Assembly (NCBI GenBank): GCA_963580285.1
Contig: OY757010.1
Location: 70,213,659-70,277,658, forward strand
DNA: 64,000 nt
Direction of reading: 5' to 3'
DNA from: Lucinisca nassula
Lineage: Eukaryota; Mollusca; Bivalvia; Lucinida; Lucinidae
Positions 53,290 through 63,450 of the stretch are shown one piece after another. Every line of letters begins with the position of its first letter. The stretch's first letter is position 1. The notes beneath the pieces were generated by a model, which did not search any database, was not told where the DNA came from, and saw only the letters and a program-made list of their open reading frames with translations. The position numbers and the translations under genes were made by a program.

Positions 53290-53780
53290 ATAACCCTTAT
53301 GCTGCTGTTCGCAGCAACCCTGTATCTTTGCAAACAGTGTAGATCAAGATCAGAATAAGCCATGGCATCTGATCATAATGTACACTGTCGTTTAGTTTGT
53401 GCATTTGAAAGAAAACGTCAAACCATGTAATCTGATTGGTTGATAGTCAGATATGCATGTGCCGGCCTCTGTAGCTCAGTCGGATGCGCATCTGACTGGT
53501 GATCAGGAGGACGCGGGTTCGATACCTGCTGGGGTTGGCAACATTCTTTCGCGGATATTGATCATGAAATCTTTTCTACGGTCATTCGCACCCTTCAGCT
53601 GATCCAAGAAGGGCACTTGTTAGTTTCTGGCGAAAGAATGTGCAGTGTACTGGTTAACAGCTTGCGTATAAGCCTGTCCAGGAAAAGTGTGGATAGGTAA
53701 ACTGACCATCTCAAAAATGACCTAAACAATGTTGACTTGGCCATTTAACGCCAAAACAAACTCAGTAGGATAAGGGTTAA
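53290..53780. repeat. MITE with TTAACCCTTAT ends, split by a SINE
   Basis: The left end TAACCCTTATGCTGCTG is mirrored by CAGTAGGATAAGGGTTA at the right. The inner GTGTAGATCAAGATCAGA block is shared with 31865 and 59367. The SINE at 53461 sits within it. Confidence 0.7.
53461..53762 (+). mobile_element. tRNA-derived SINE (A/B-box head, bivalve RUDI-like)
   Basis: The head GCCGGCCTCTGTAGCTCAGTCGG carries an A box, and GCGGGTTCGATACCTGC a B box 38 bases later. The body has CAACATTCTTTCGCGG and GCGAAAGAATGTGCA, and the end is CCAAAACAAACTCAG. It is 80-90% like the copy at 59611 by eye. It is transcribed by RNA polymerase III if active. The name RUDI-like is a guess. Confidence 0.8.
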
Positions 53781-53904
53781 TTGTATCTGAAATAAAATAT
53801 ATGAATAAATCTTACCAACAGGCAAAGCCAATTGACATCGACTCTGTCCGTTTAATCCTGACTAGGGACACTGGTTAGAAGGGTAGTCTCTGATGGTGTT
53901 ATCA

Positions 53905-54100
53905 CTAAAACGCGCCTATATAAATTTGACCCCCTTTAACCCCACTTTTATATAGTAAAACTGGTGTTTTCAGGGGTAAACCTTGTTTTCCTTATTTCTG
54001 CTCTAAAATATAGATTGTGGGTACCAGGGGAAAACATCATTTTCTTATTTCATTTCGAAAACATATGTTGTGGGTACTCGATAGGGTCGCCTTGTCAGAT
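53905..54100. repeat. Fold-back MITE copy (core rearranged)
   Basis: CACTAAAACGCGCCTATATAA, the CCCCACTTTTATATAGTAAAACTGG-like segment, CTTATTTCTGCTC and ATAGATTGTGGGTACC match the left arm of 32885. The palindrome core is missing and a second GTTGTGGGTACTCGATAG follows at about 54068. Confidence 0.7.
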
Positions 54101-54349
54101 GATGTTTTTCCTTTCCTAGTATTCAATATAGGAGGCTCTACCTATGCCCTTTAATTATGTTTCTCTTGTTATCTAAAAACGGAACACTGGTGATGTCATG
54201 AAATTGCTTGTGTGGCTGCTTCAACCCACTAAAGAGTGATATCAAATAGCATTATGTGTATATTAAGCTTGTAAATTTACAGGTATACATAATGTCTGAC
54301 ATGCATGATACCTTATGATCCCACTCATATCAGTTCGTTTACACTCCAC

Positions 54350-54500
54350 ACATATTGGACCCCTGAACACCCACTTTATAACAGAGAAAAAAATGTGTTT
54401 ACAGGGGTGTTCCTAAATGTTTGTATTTCTAGTGGAAATTTAGATTTTGTTGCTAGTTAGAACCACTGCATTGAGGGGTTATAACAGGACCCAACACTCT
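54350..54500. repeat. Degraded fold-back MITE copy
   Basis: CCCTGAACACCCACTTTATA, TTTACAGGGGTGTTCC and GTTAGAACCACTGCATTGAG are decayed family blocks. Confidence 0.5.
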
Positions 54501-54819
54501 TTGTTTGGGGCATAAATGAGTATTGTTCATACGAAAAATGTCATTTTTCAAGCCATATAATGGAGGTCATATTTTGCCCAATGTTATTTCATGGCTTCCA
54601 TTGTCTTTTCCTTTGGTTTGCCCACCAACCCTAGTATGGAGGAAAACCTGAAAACATTACATGTAGGTAAATAAATCATAAAAGAGGCTGCTTTAAAAAA
54701 GTCAAGTTGTTGAAATTAATAAAGCTTTTAATAACATACTGTAAACTGGTGAAAACAACAACAGGCCATTTAAATTAATTTAAATCAACAAAGTACAGAA
54801 TATTGGTTCTTAAAACAAA

Positions 54820-55120
54820 AATATGTTGTGCAAACAAGATATTGTGTATGCCAACAAGATATGATGTGTGCACAAGTTAATGTTATGTGCACACAAGATA
54901 TTGTGTTGTGCAAACAAGATATGTTGTGTGAACGAGACAATATTATGTGTGGACAAGATAATAGGTTGTGCAAACAATATACAATGTATTATCTTGAGCC
55001 CGCAGGTAATTGTTGTCCACACAATATCAGTATCTTTTGCGAACAATATGTGGTGCACACTAGATAGTATGTTGTGCAAAGATAATAGCTTGTGTGCACA
55101 AGATATAATTTTGTGTGTCA
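54820..55120. repeat. Minisatellite, ~22-26-bp units (CAAACAAGATATTGTGT)
   Basis: At least ten units of the type TGTGCAAACAAGATATTGTG with variants (ATGTTGTG, ATGATGTG, AATATTATG) are seen, interrupted near 54985-55050. All four open frames across it are translated repeat. Confidence 0.85.
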
Positions 55121-55309
55121 TAGGGTACAGTGCCACTACAAAAAGACAAAACCCATTTATATACAATGGCACTATGATCACAGAATTTTTTCTTACTGTT
55201 CGATCTTCGTCACAGGAATGTTAAAAATTTAACAAAATTGTGAGGCGATAGAACTGTGCACATTTTTTTTCTAAATACTGAATAAATAAGCACAGCTTAA
55301 ATATTCATA

Positions 55310-55585
55310 CATTGACTCACTGATCGGCTTCGCTGTACTTGAACATGACATACACGACATATAACATGTATAACATGACACAGAAAAAAAACAACATAAA
55401 TCATATATAATATATAGAAAAATTGAAATAATGTATATAATATATTGAATAATTCAAATTACATACATTATAGAAAATAGGTCAAATAGTATATATATTC
55501 CACATATATAACAATGTATATATGAAATACATATATAATATATATAACAATTCAAATAATGTATATAATGTATAGAAAATAACAC
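55310..55585. repeat. AT-rich imperfect tandem repeats
   Basis: Variants of ATAATGTATATAATATATAGAAAA(T) recur about six times between 55400 and 55580. No gene is seen. 55586-55917 holds a direct repeat of CCA(C/G)TGTCCATAA. Confidence 0.75.
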
Positions 55586-55917
55586 ACACAGACAAAGTGT
55601 CATTCATCACACGGTGGATAATAACATTAATTGATTCATGAAGAATCAGCAATCACTGGCCATTCCAGTGTCCATAAATTAACCACTGGATATGCCAGTG
55701 TCCATAACGCGAGACGCGAAGGAAAAAAAAAATATTGTGTGCACACGTTCAGCTGATTATTGCCATTAATGAAACATCACTATAACATCACTATAACACA
55801 CGTAGACAATACAGAATGATTTCCAGCATGGTCGTTATGATGTTGATGATACAATCTTGAAGGAAAGCAGACCAGAACACCCTTGTTGTGAGTAAGAATC
55901 TGTGGTGGGCGCCATGT

Positions 55918-58690
55918 GTCAGAATCAGAATCAGAATTGTTACTGGTGACACGTCAAATGACATTCATACACCAGGACCTGTGATGTGGGAAGTTAGTCC
56001 CTAGCTCTAACCAAAGAGGTAAATTTAGCTACACAATCATCAGCACCTTCAGCTGTCGAAATAATCGAATCGGGAAGGGTATTCCAATCTCTAATGGTTC
56101 TGGGGAAGAACGACTCTTTATAAATGTCAGTTCTTGCGCTAAGGGTCTGAAACGCCAACGAATGGTGATTTCTACAGTATCTAGCTGGGGGAACAAGGTC
56201 ATCTGTTGGAATGCTGGCAGCACCCTTTAGACCTTTGTATAAAAGGATTAGCCTACTGTCTTTTCTCCTTTTCTTGAGAGACTCCCATTTTAATTTTCCA
56301 AGTATTCCAGTCATGCTTCCAGTTTCAAAGCAGTAATTGCCTGTTACAAATCTAGCAGCTCTATTCTGAACTTTCTCAATTTCATCGTTAAGGACCACTC
56401 CACTGGGGTCCCAGATACAACTACCATATTCCAAGATTGGGCGAACAAGACCTTTATATGCTGCCTCTTTTACATCCTGAGGGCACTGATGAAGATTTCG
56501 CCTCAGGAAACCAAGCGTTCTATTTGCCTTAGTACACATGTTGCTAATATGAGTATTCCATCTCAAGTTGTGTGAGATTGTCACTCCAAGGTATTTAATG
56601 GAGTCCACATTCTCGAGGACCGTTCCCTCTAAGGTGTAAGAAGCCTCAACTTTATTAGATCTCTTCCTAGTTATCTGCATAATATTGCATTTAACTGGCT
56701 GAAATCTCATGCCCCATTTACGTGCCCAACATCCTAATCTATCTATGTCAGCCTGAAGTTTCAATGAGTCATCTGTATCTCTAATTTCCCGGTACCAAAC
56801 ACAGTCATCTGCGAACAGTCTTATTTCTGAGTCAATGTCATTGGAAATATCATTGATGTACAGGGAGAACAAAAGTGGACCAAGAACGGTCCCTTGCGGG
56901 ACTCCAGACAAAACTGGAGCCCACTCCGAAGATTCACCATTAACAACAACCCGCTGTTTTCTGTAGCAAAGAAAGGAATCTATCCATTTTAGGGTCTTTC
57001 CCCCAATTCCATAACCAAATAACTTAGATTTAAGTAGTTCATGAGGAGGGGTGTCAAAAGCCTTCTCGAAGTCCAGAATAAATGTGTCCACCTGTCCCCC
57101 TTTGTCCAAGATTTTTGCCCAGTCATTAATAACTGTGCTTAGCTGAGTTTCACAACTGTGCCTTTTCCTAAATGCATGTTGTCTGTCTGACAAAAGTTTA
57201 TGTTCGTCCAAGTGGGCCATGATGTTTGAGCAGACTATATGTTCCAGCAATTTACACAGAACACAAGTCAGAGACACAGGGCGATAATTGCGGGCAAGAG
57301 CCCTATCTCCTTTTTTGAAGAGTGGACAAATGTTTGCTAAGAGCCATTCTTTGGGGATTTCACCCGTATCAAGAGATTGCTGAAACAAGTGTGCAAAAAC
57401 TGGACCCAACTCATTTGCTAGTTCCTTCAGGACTCTGGGATGAAGCTCATCAGGTCCTAAGGCCTTACTGGGGTTTAAGGATTGAAGTAATTTGATCACT
57501 CCTGCAGCTGTCACAACAATATTATTCATGAATGGGGCCGATCTTCCAGTTAATGGGACCTCCGTGAACTCAGTTTTATTAAATGCATCATTGAATTGAC
57601 CAACTAGTTCCTCTGCCCTTTCAGAGTCTGATTCAGCAACCCCGTCCCCTCCTCTTTTATTAAGGGGCGGGATACCTTGCCTGTCTTTCTTCTGACTATT
57701 AATATATCTGTAGAAGTCTCTGGGATTTGCCTTTACATCACCTACCAAGTTATTCACATACAAATCATGCTGATTTTTTATATCAGTCTTGATTTCACGT
57801 CTCAAGTTTTCAAATTTTGTCCGGAGTTTACCACTTCCCGTCTTTTTTGCCTTTGCATGAATCTTATTCCTTCTGCGAATTTTCCTTCTTATCTCTGGAG
57901 TGATCCAGGGAATAGAAGATACAGCCCTACTAGTTTTTGAGGGGATATGATTTTCGGCCGAAGTATTAATGAATGAAGTTATCAAATCAAAATTCTCCTG
58001 TACAGACCGAGCATCTGAATGACCATTAAAGTAATTCTCCTTTGCAAATCTGAGTGCATCCTTCCTCATAGTTTCATAGTCACCTTTCTGATATGAGTAC
58101 ACTTTCCTCCGAGGTTTCTTTATTGGTGGGATGTGAATTTTTAAATATCCAGAGACAACATCGTGGTCACTTAGTTTATCTGGAGAATGAATGTCTTCGA
58201 ATTGTCCTGGCAAAGTCGTAAGGATCAGATCCAATGTGTTCTTATCACGAGTGGGGAAGTTAACAATTTGTTCAAGGCCATGATCGTTCATAATGTCAAT
58301 TAATATTTGTCCTTCCGACTGACTCAGCATTGTGCCTTGTTTGCTGAGCCTGTCGGGCCAAGCAATGTCTCTGAAGTTGAGGTCACCTAGAACATGTACA
58401 GCCGGGAGTTTTTTACCCTTATGCTGCGATTTAATGCAATCCAGTTGGTCTTTAAACAACTGGAAGTTTTCGATTGTACCATTTGGTGGTCGATACCAAC
58501 TTGCTACGAAGTGGGAAGTTTTATTTGCAAAAACCTTAACCCAGACCGATACGGTGTCATTCTCAAGTTCCATGAAAGGCATGTGAGGGATGTCTCTATG
58601 AATGAGCAACATCACCCCACCGCCATGAGGGTTCCTATCTTTTCTGTACACCGGGTGAGCATCAGGGAGTTGTAATGAGACCCAGACAAT
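55918..58690 (-). mobile_element. CR1/L2-like LINE, 5'-truncated, recent
   Basis: The minus-strand ORF (58651-55994) is followed by a short 3' UTR and a terminal (ATTCTG)3 repeat at about 55921-55938, the kind of short-repeat tail typical of CR1-type elements. Homology starts inside the endonuclease at about 58685, and upstream sequence is unrelated. Confidence 0.8.
55994..58651 (-). CDS. LINE ORF2: (partial) APE endonuclease + reverse transcriptase
   Basis: 885 codons with no internal stop. The endonuclease starts mid-domain (RKDRNPHGGGVMLLIHRD), with catalytic blocks HVLGDLNFRDIAWP and the terminal LSDHDVVSGYL (SDH motif) near residue 160. The RT follows: SKALGPDELHPRVLKELA, FKKGDRALARNYRPVSLTC, VDTFILDFEKAFDTPPHELL (motif A), LSGVPQGTVLGPLLFSLYIN (motif B), IRLFADDCVWY (FADD catalytic). 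A conserved C-terminal part ends SFFPRTIRDWNTLPDS and LVRARD. The usual N-terminal third of the endonuclease and any PHD-type region are absent, so it is probably not autonomous. A natural start upstream is lost and ATG 58651 is only the first available. Confidence 0.85.
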   Translation of the reverse strand: MYRKDRNPHGGGVMLLIHRDIPHMPFMELENDTVSVWVKVFANKTSHFVASWYRPPNGTIENFQLFKDQLDCIKSQHKGKKLPAVHVLGDLNFRDIAWPDRLSKQGTMLSQSEGQILIDIMNDHGLEQIVNFPTRDKNTLDLILTTLPGQFEDIHSPDKLSDHDVVSGYLKIHIPPIKKPRRKVYSYQKGDYETMRKDALRFAKENYFNGHSDARSVQENFDLITSFINTSAENHIPSKTSRAVSSIPWITPEIRRKIRRRNKIHAKAKKTGSGKLRTKFENLRREIKTDIKNQHDLYVNNLVGDVKANPRDFYRYINSQKKDRQGIPPLNKRGGDGVAESDSERAEELVGQFNDAFNKTEFTEVPLTGRSAPFMNNIVVTAAGVIKLLQSLNPSKALGPDELHPRVLKELANELGPVFAHLFQQSLDTGEIPKEWLLANICPLFKKGDRALARNYRPVSLTCVLCKLLEHIVCSNIMAHLDEHKLLSDRQHAFRKRHSCETQLSTVINDWAKILDKGGQVDTFILDFEKAFDTPPHELLKSKLFGYGIGGKTLKWIDSFLCYRKQRVVVNGESSEWAPVLSGVPQGTVLGPLLFSLYINDISNDIDSEIRLFADDCVWYREIRDTDDSLKLQADIDRLGCWARKWGMRFQPVKCNIMQITRKRSNKVEASYTLEGTVLENVDSIKYLGVTISHNLRWNTHISNMCTKANRTLGFLRRNLHQCPQDVKEAAYKGLVRPILEYGSCIWDPSGVVLNDEIEKVQNRAARFVTGNYCFETGSMTGILGKLKWESLKKRRKDSRLILLYKGLKGAASIPTDDLVPPARYCRNHHSLAFQTLSARTDIYKESFFPRTIRDWNTLPDSIISTAEGADDCVAKFTSLVRARD

Positions 58691-59204
58691 AGATTTCTGA
58701 GGTTGTTTATATACAAGAAAGGGTGTCTTGGCTATGACATCTTCAAATTATACTGGTCAATAAAAGACAATGACTGTCTATAGCAGTTCAGTTGAGAACA
58801 ATGTAGCCTGGGCGAGTAAGTGACTACTCGCAAGGCCCTCTTCAGTCCAACTGAATCAAGGCGGTAAAATTTGTGGTGCGAAGTGTGCAGAAGGTCACAT
58901 GCAGGGTTAGAGAATTAAAACAGCCAACCATACACAAGCATTCACCCTGGCAACGCTATAAACATGATAATGATAGGTAAAAACAAGATATTTACCGTTA
59001 CTGGCATTTAAAGCATGCCATCGTGTTTCGGTTCTAAATTTATTGCAAAGTGAAGGTCATTACATCAAGCTAGTGACCTAGCTACCGTGCGTCGGAAACG
59101 CGAAACACAGAACCGAACCGAACCGAAAAAACTACATCTATGACATGTGCATAAGATTATATCTGAAAATAGTTGTGCTCACAAGCACAAGATGTTATAT
59201 TGTG
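58691..59204. other. Gene-free spacer
   Basis: It holds a CGAAACACAGAACCGAACCG / CGTGTTTCGGTTCT inverted pair (about 59021-59125) and otherwise nothing I recognise. Confidence 0.4.
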
Positions 59205-59365
59205 CAGAAAAAACATCACGAAAACAGGCCTTTATTATTTTGACCCCCCTTTAAACCCCACTTTTATATAGCAAAAATGGGGTTTACAGGGGTATTCATT
59301 ATCGCATTCTTGCTCAACACCATAGATTGTGGGTACTCCTTAGAACCGCCTCGCCATGGCCACAT
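59205..59365. repeat. Left half of a fold-back MITE
   Basis: ACATCACGAAAACAGGCCTT, the CCCCACTTTTATATAGCAAAAATGG-type segment, GGTTTACAGGGGTATTC and ATAGATTGTGGGTACTCCTT, then AGAACCGCCTCG, are present. It stops at the palindrome centre, where the next MITE starts. Confidence 0.75.
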
Positions 59366-59366
59366 C

Positions 59367-59565
59367 AACCATTATCCTGCTGAATATTTAAACTGTCACA
59401 CCCATTTCTGACTACCAGCCAATCAGATTACAGGATGTAAAATTGTTGTTCAATTTCAAAAGCTGAATGGCAAACAGTGTCGATCCTGATCAGATCGAGA
59501 AACCATCTGGTTCTACACTGATTGCAAAAATAGGGCTTATCCTGAACAGCAGGATAAGAGTTAAC
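59367..59565. repeat. MITE of the TTATCCTGCTG family
   Basis: The ends AACCATTATCCTGCTG / CAGCAGGATAAGAGTT are inverted. The inner GTGTCGATCCTGATCAGATC block and CTGACTACCAGCCAATCAGA are shared with 53290-53460. Confidence 0.75.
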
Positions 59566-59610
59566 GTAATGAAGAGATAAACAACAATTATCTGTCATCT
59601 ACTTAGCTAC

Positions 59611-59922
59611 GGCCGGCCTCTGTGGCTCTGTCGGATGCGGGTCTAACTGGTGATCAGGAGGACCCGGGTTCGACTCCCGCCGGGGTCGGCAACATTCTTT
59701 CGTGGAGATTGATCATGAAATCTTTTCTACGGTCATTCTCTCCCTTCCGCTGATTCAAGAAGGGCAGTTGTCAGCTTCTGGCGAAAGAATGTGCACTGTA
59801 CTGGTTAACCGCTTACGTATAAGCCTGCCCAGGAAAGTGTTGATAGGTAAACTGACCGGCTCAAAAATGACCTAAATAGTGTTGACTTGGCCGTAAAACT
59901 CCTAAACAAACAAACAAACAAA
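59611..59922 (+). mobile_element. tRNA-derived SINE with perfect 16-bp target duplication
   Basis: The head is GGCCGGCCTCTGTGGCTCTG (A box, degraded) and CCGGGTTCGACTCCCG (B box). The body is CATTCTTTCGTGGAGA...GCGAAAGAATGTGCA and the tail (CAAA)n. TCATCTACTTAGCTAC occurs immediately before (59595-59610) and after (59923-59938). This proves LINE-type integration and exact ends. Confidence 0.9.
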
Positions 59923-59999
59923 TCATCTACTTAGCTACCCATAGCATTCAGAGGATGTATCGGAAGCATGAGAAATCTCTCAAATTATATCAGATACCA

Positions 60000-60310
60000 C
60001 ACATTGTCATTATGAAAAAAAGTCCGAATAGTTGGATCCTTTGGAAGCAAAGAATACACCAAATATACGAAACTAGGGGACTCGTTTTTTGAGTCTGTTC
60101 ATGACCAGTACTTAAATTTCTACACTGGCTACGCCCTTTGGCAATGACTTAGGCAGAACTCTATTTTCAAAATAATTCTAAATTAACTCAATGGTCCCAA
60201 AGGACCAGAAGCCTTGAACATGTCTCAATGAACCCAAGAAGCCTTGAACACGATTCAGTGATCCCACAGAACTAATTCTTGGCTGCTCATCATCATCTGC
60301 TAACTGCAAA
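60000..60310. repeat. Diverged copy of the 62.0-62.6 kb repeat
   Basis: GGAAGCAAAGAATACACCAA, GAGTCTGTTCATGACCAGTA, GCAGAACTCTATTTTCAAAA and CCCAAAGGACCAGAA match the units at 62014-62570, in the same orientation. Confidence 0.75.
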
Positions 60311-60334
60311 ATCATGACCATTACTGTTTCTTTG

Positions 60335-60620
60335 TTTGATATGAGGTTTAACATCCCCGTCAATACTGTATATGGCATTTTTGAGACGTTGTTTCCAATG
60401 TTTGGCACTTTTACCGACATTGAGATAAAATGACTTCTTAAGCCCTGTCACCCAATGAAACCAATAGGGTTTATATGGTCTGATTCACACCACTTTCTTT
60501 TAAGCTGTTTGCCAGTACTCATTTGTGTGGTTGGCCGCGGTTTCAGCTCTGCATGGAAGCATCATGGAGCCCATTCTATTTGTTCAAGCTCATATGGGTG
60601 AGAGCCATGATTATACGTGT
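60335..60620 (+). repeat. Interspersed repeat, CCCCGTCAACACTGTA family
   Basis: GAGGTTTAACATCCCCGTCA, TTTTTGAGACGTTGTTTCC, CTTAAGCCCTGTCACCCAAT and GTTTCAGCTCTGCATGGAAG match the other copies. 60621-60934 has no recognised gene. Confidence 0.75.
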
Positions 60621-60934
60621 AAATTCAATCACCTGTATAATGTTAACCGGCATCTTCATCATTATCATTGCCAAATCAATCATTCATGTGGGGCAACAAA
60701 ACATAGAAAATGTGATGTGCTCGGGAAACAACATTTGAGAGGCAGAGAGACCAAAGGTCATTGTATCTGTGCTGATATTTCTCAAGACATTCAATCGGAT
60801 TTGATCTGCATTAATTCTGGTTTAGGACCTAAATGGCTCATGTTTGTTTGTGTTGAGTAAATCAACCCTGTGCAACATATCATCATATTGATATATGAAT
60901 TGAAACTGATAGGTGACATCTAAGTGAACTTTTG

Positions 60935-61365
60935 TCTCACCTCTGTGGTTCTTTGATTTTTGTGTTCACGGAGATGTTGCACTGATGAGTTAGGAGGCCT
61001 TCATGCGGACTGAACAAATTATTTGTCTAAATCGCGACGGAAGTAAGGGCGAGGATTGTGGCCACGTAAAATCGATTTAAGCCCCCCAGTGGAAATCTTC
61101 CACTGACCGTTCCAAGGCGGCTCTTCTGTGGCGATTTATTTATGTTGTTGTTTGTTACTTACTGTGTGTATCACTTGTGTCTTTTAATTTTGGATGGCCA
61201 TATGGCCATTTTGTGGGAAAGTAACTGTCCTTATGGCCTTCCTTTGTTTAGGTTTCCGTTATGGTCTGGTCGCTTAATGTTTGTATTTCTTTCCCTTTGG
61301 TGTCTTTTATGGATGGAGTAAGTTAATTGTATCAATTCCTGATCTTTGTTTTACTTCTACTTTAA
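60935..61365 (+). mobile_element. Penelope-like element 3' end, nearly intact
   Basis: It runs from TGTCTCACCTCTGTGGTTCT to TTTTACTTCTACTTTA, almost identical to 26625-27048, including the CAGTGGAA/TTCCACTG hairpin. It has no RT, so it is a strongly 5'-truncated recent insertion. Confidence 0.9.
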
Positions 61366-62009
61366 CACACGAATCCCATTCCAGATAAGAACTTGATTTC
61401 ATTGGAAATTATGATTTAAGCAGTGATGTCATATAATATACTGTATTCATCCTAATAAGGGGAATATATACACCTTCAGGGGAGGCAACTCATGCAAATG
61501 TAATTTTGTCTCCCATGTCAATATGGTGCAACTCTTAAAGGAAAGTATTTACTCTTAAGGAGCAATTTCTTTCCTTTCAGATTAGATCTCTTTTTCTGCA
61601 GGTAAGAGTTTACAGTTTTGCAAATAGGAAGTCCCCGAAATTGTCTCCCTTTGAAAAATGCCTTTTTGTAGATAAAAATACATGTTCAGTTTATATGTGA
61701 TATAATCCTTTCAATAGTGGTCATATGGTAAACAGCTCATAATCGTGGTCATTTCATATAAAAATGATGAAACTCGCCAAAGGCTTGTTCGGTAAATTTC
61801 ATTTGAAATGACCACTCATGTAATACCCACTATTTATTCATAACTTTCTTGAAAATGATATTGTTATCTTGTTTTCTTCCCTCTCTCTCCAAGTTTTCAT
61901 AGCTTTTAAAGAGCAGTTACAATACATCAGCCATCTGACATAACTTTTTTATGTGCGAAACAATTGTAACTGAAAATATAAATACGTTCTGAATAGCCAC
62001 GCCCCCTCC
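61366..62009. other. Gene-free spacer with short palindrome
   Basis: GTGGTCATTTCATATAAAAA / AATTTCATTTGAAATGACCAC at 61751-61812 is the third copy of the palindrome seen at 33735. Otherwise unassigned. Confidence 0.5.
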
Positions 62010-62575
62010 CCCAGCACCGGCTTAAGCAGAACTCTATTTTCAAAATGATTCTAAATGAACTCAATGATCCCAAAGGACCAGAAAATATAATCTGCACTAT
62101 GGTGGATGTACGGGAGACTTTTTACGGCCGCCACAAGGAACAGAACCAGCTGCAGTGAAGATAAATACGTTCTGAATAGTTAGTCCCTTGGAAGCAAAGA
62201 ATACACCAAATAAACGAAAATAGCAGACTCGGTTTCATTGAGTCTGTTCATGACCAGTACTGAAATGTTTTACACCGGCCACGCCCCCTATGTGCTACAC
62301 CGGCCACGCCTCCTAGCACCGGCTTAAGCAGAACTCTATTTTCAAAATGATTCTAAATGAACTCAATAATCCAAAAGGACCAGAAAATATAATCTGCACT
62401 ATGATGGATGTACGGGGAGACTTTTTACGGCCGCCGCAAGGAACAGCACCAGCTGCAGTGAAGATAAATACGTTCTGAATAGTTAGTCCCTTGGAAGCAA
62501 AGAATACACCAAATAAACGAAAATAGCAGACTCGGTTTCATTGAGTCTGTTCATGACCAGTACTGAAATAAGCCT
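62010..62575. repeat. Two tandem ~302-bp units
   Basis: GCACCGGCTTAAGCAGAACT recurs at 62014 and 62316. Each unit also has GACTTTTTACGGCCGCC, CAGCTGCAGTGAAGATAAAT and AGACTCGGTTTCATTGAGTC. A third, older copy is at 60000-60310. Non-coding. Confidence 0.85.
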
Positions 62576-62639
62576 TTTTCATCTTTAGTTGCTGTTCAAT
62601 TTCTATATTAAATAACAATATTAGTAAGTTTTATCAAAT

Positions 62640-63132
62640 ATAGCATAGATAACTATTGTATATATTTAGCTTTAGTTACAATAGTTTCGCATATAGAAAA
62701 TATGTCAGTTTGAGTTACAATACTTTCCACATTTTTTAATTATGGTTAATCCTTTCGTTATTCAGGTTCAATATTTGGTGTATATGTGGAGGTTAGAGAG
62801 TTGAATAAATTTATCAAAAAAAGTAATTTTTGATAGAAAGGTCAGTTACAACAGTTTCGCATATAGGTGACGAAATGTATGCGCGAGCTCTTACATTTTC
62901 ATGTGCTTGCATACTAATGCTGTTTTTAAACATATCGAAACTACCATCAATATTACAGTTTAAATGTGAAAAATGTGTCAAACATCTATGTGCATTTTAT
63001 GATATGAAATGAGTATTCTAAATTAAAAAAAAAAAAAAACGCCTGTTTTTGCTTTTATACTGTATGACAGTTGGACGTGTACCGTAATAAGTGAATCTGT
63101 CAAATGTTGTTGCTACGCGTCTATATCACACT
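62640..63132. repeat. Dispersed repeat flanking the second copia copy
   Basis: GTTACAATAGTTTCGCA recurs at about 62676 and 62847 and also near 52870. 62878-63122 is colinear with 45566-45795 and abuts a copia LTR at the same point. Confidence 0.75.
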
Positions 63133-63450
63133 TGATAAACGCTAACTCTAAAAGTAACACACTTTATTTACTGTACTCAATAGTACTCAACGTAATGTTT
63201 CTCTGGTTCCATTTGTGACGTCATGACGTCACATAACGTCACTTAATGTTGTTTCCTAATGAACAGTAAATTAGTTAAACAGAAGAGTTATCTGACTTAG
63301 GAAGAATAGGAATATACATGAAATTAACGTAAATTATACTTTTCCTTTTTGAGATCATAGTTAATAATTGTTTACTTTACTAAAATAAAGAAAAGAAAAG
63401 AATATGAAACAAATTTGTAAACGTGGTAGATTTCAAAGCGACCTGATAGT
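63133..63450 (-). repeat. 3' LTR of a second copia element
   Basis: The plus strand begins TGATAAACGCTAACTC, then AAAAGTAACACACTTTATTT, and carries GTGACGTCATGACGTCACAT followed by AACGTCAC (63216-63243). It matches 45805-46100. Confidence 0.8.

Noticed and set aside
53461..53532. Functional tRNA gene
   Set aside because: It has A and B boxes but no convincing acceptor stem or anticodon arm. It continues into a SINE body and is repeated at 59611.
54785..55224. ORFs of 118-123 codons on both strands
   Set aside because: They are translations of a minisatellite.
58652..58744. Upstream extension of the LINE ORF
   Set aside because: The frame is open to a TAA near 58745, but residues before about 58685 do not look like the endonuclease. 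It is 5' truncation plus flank.
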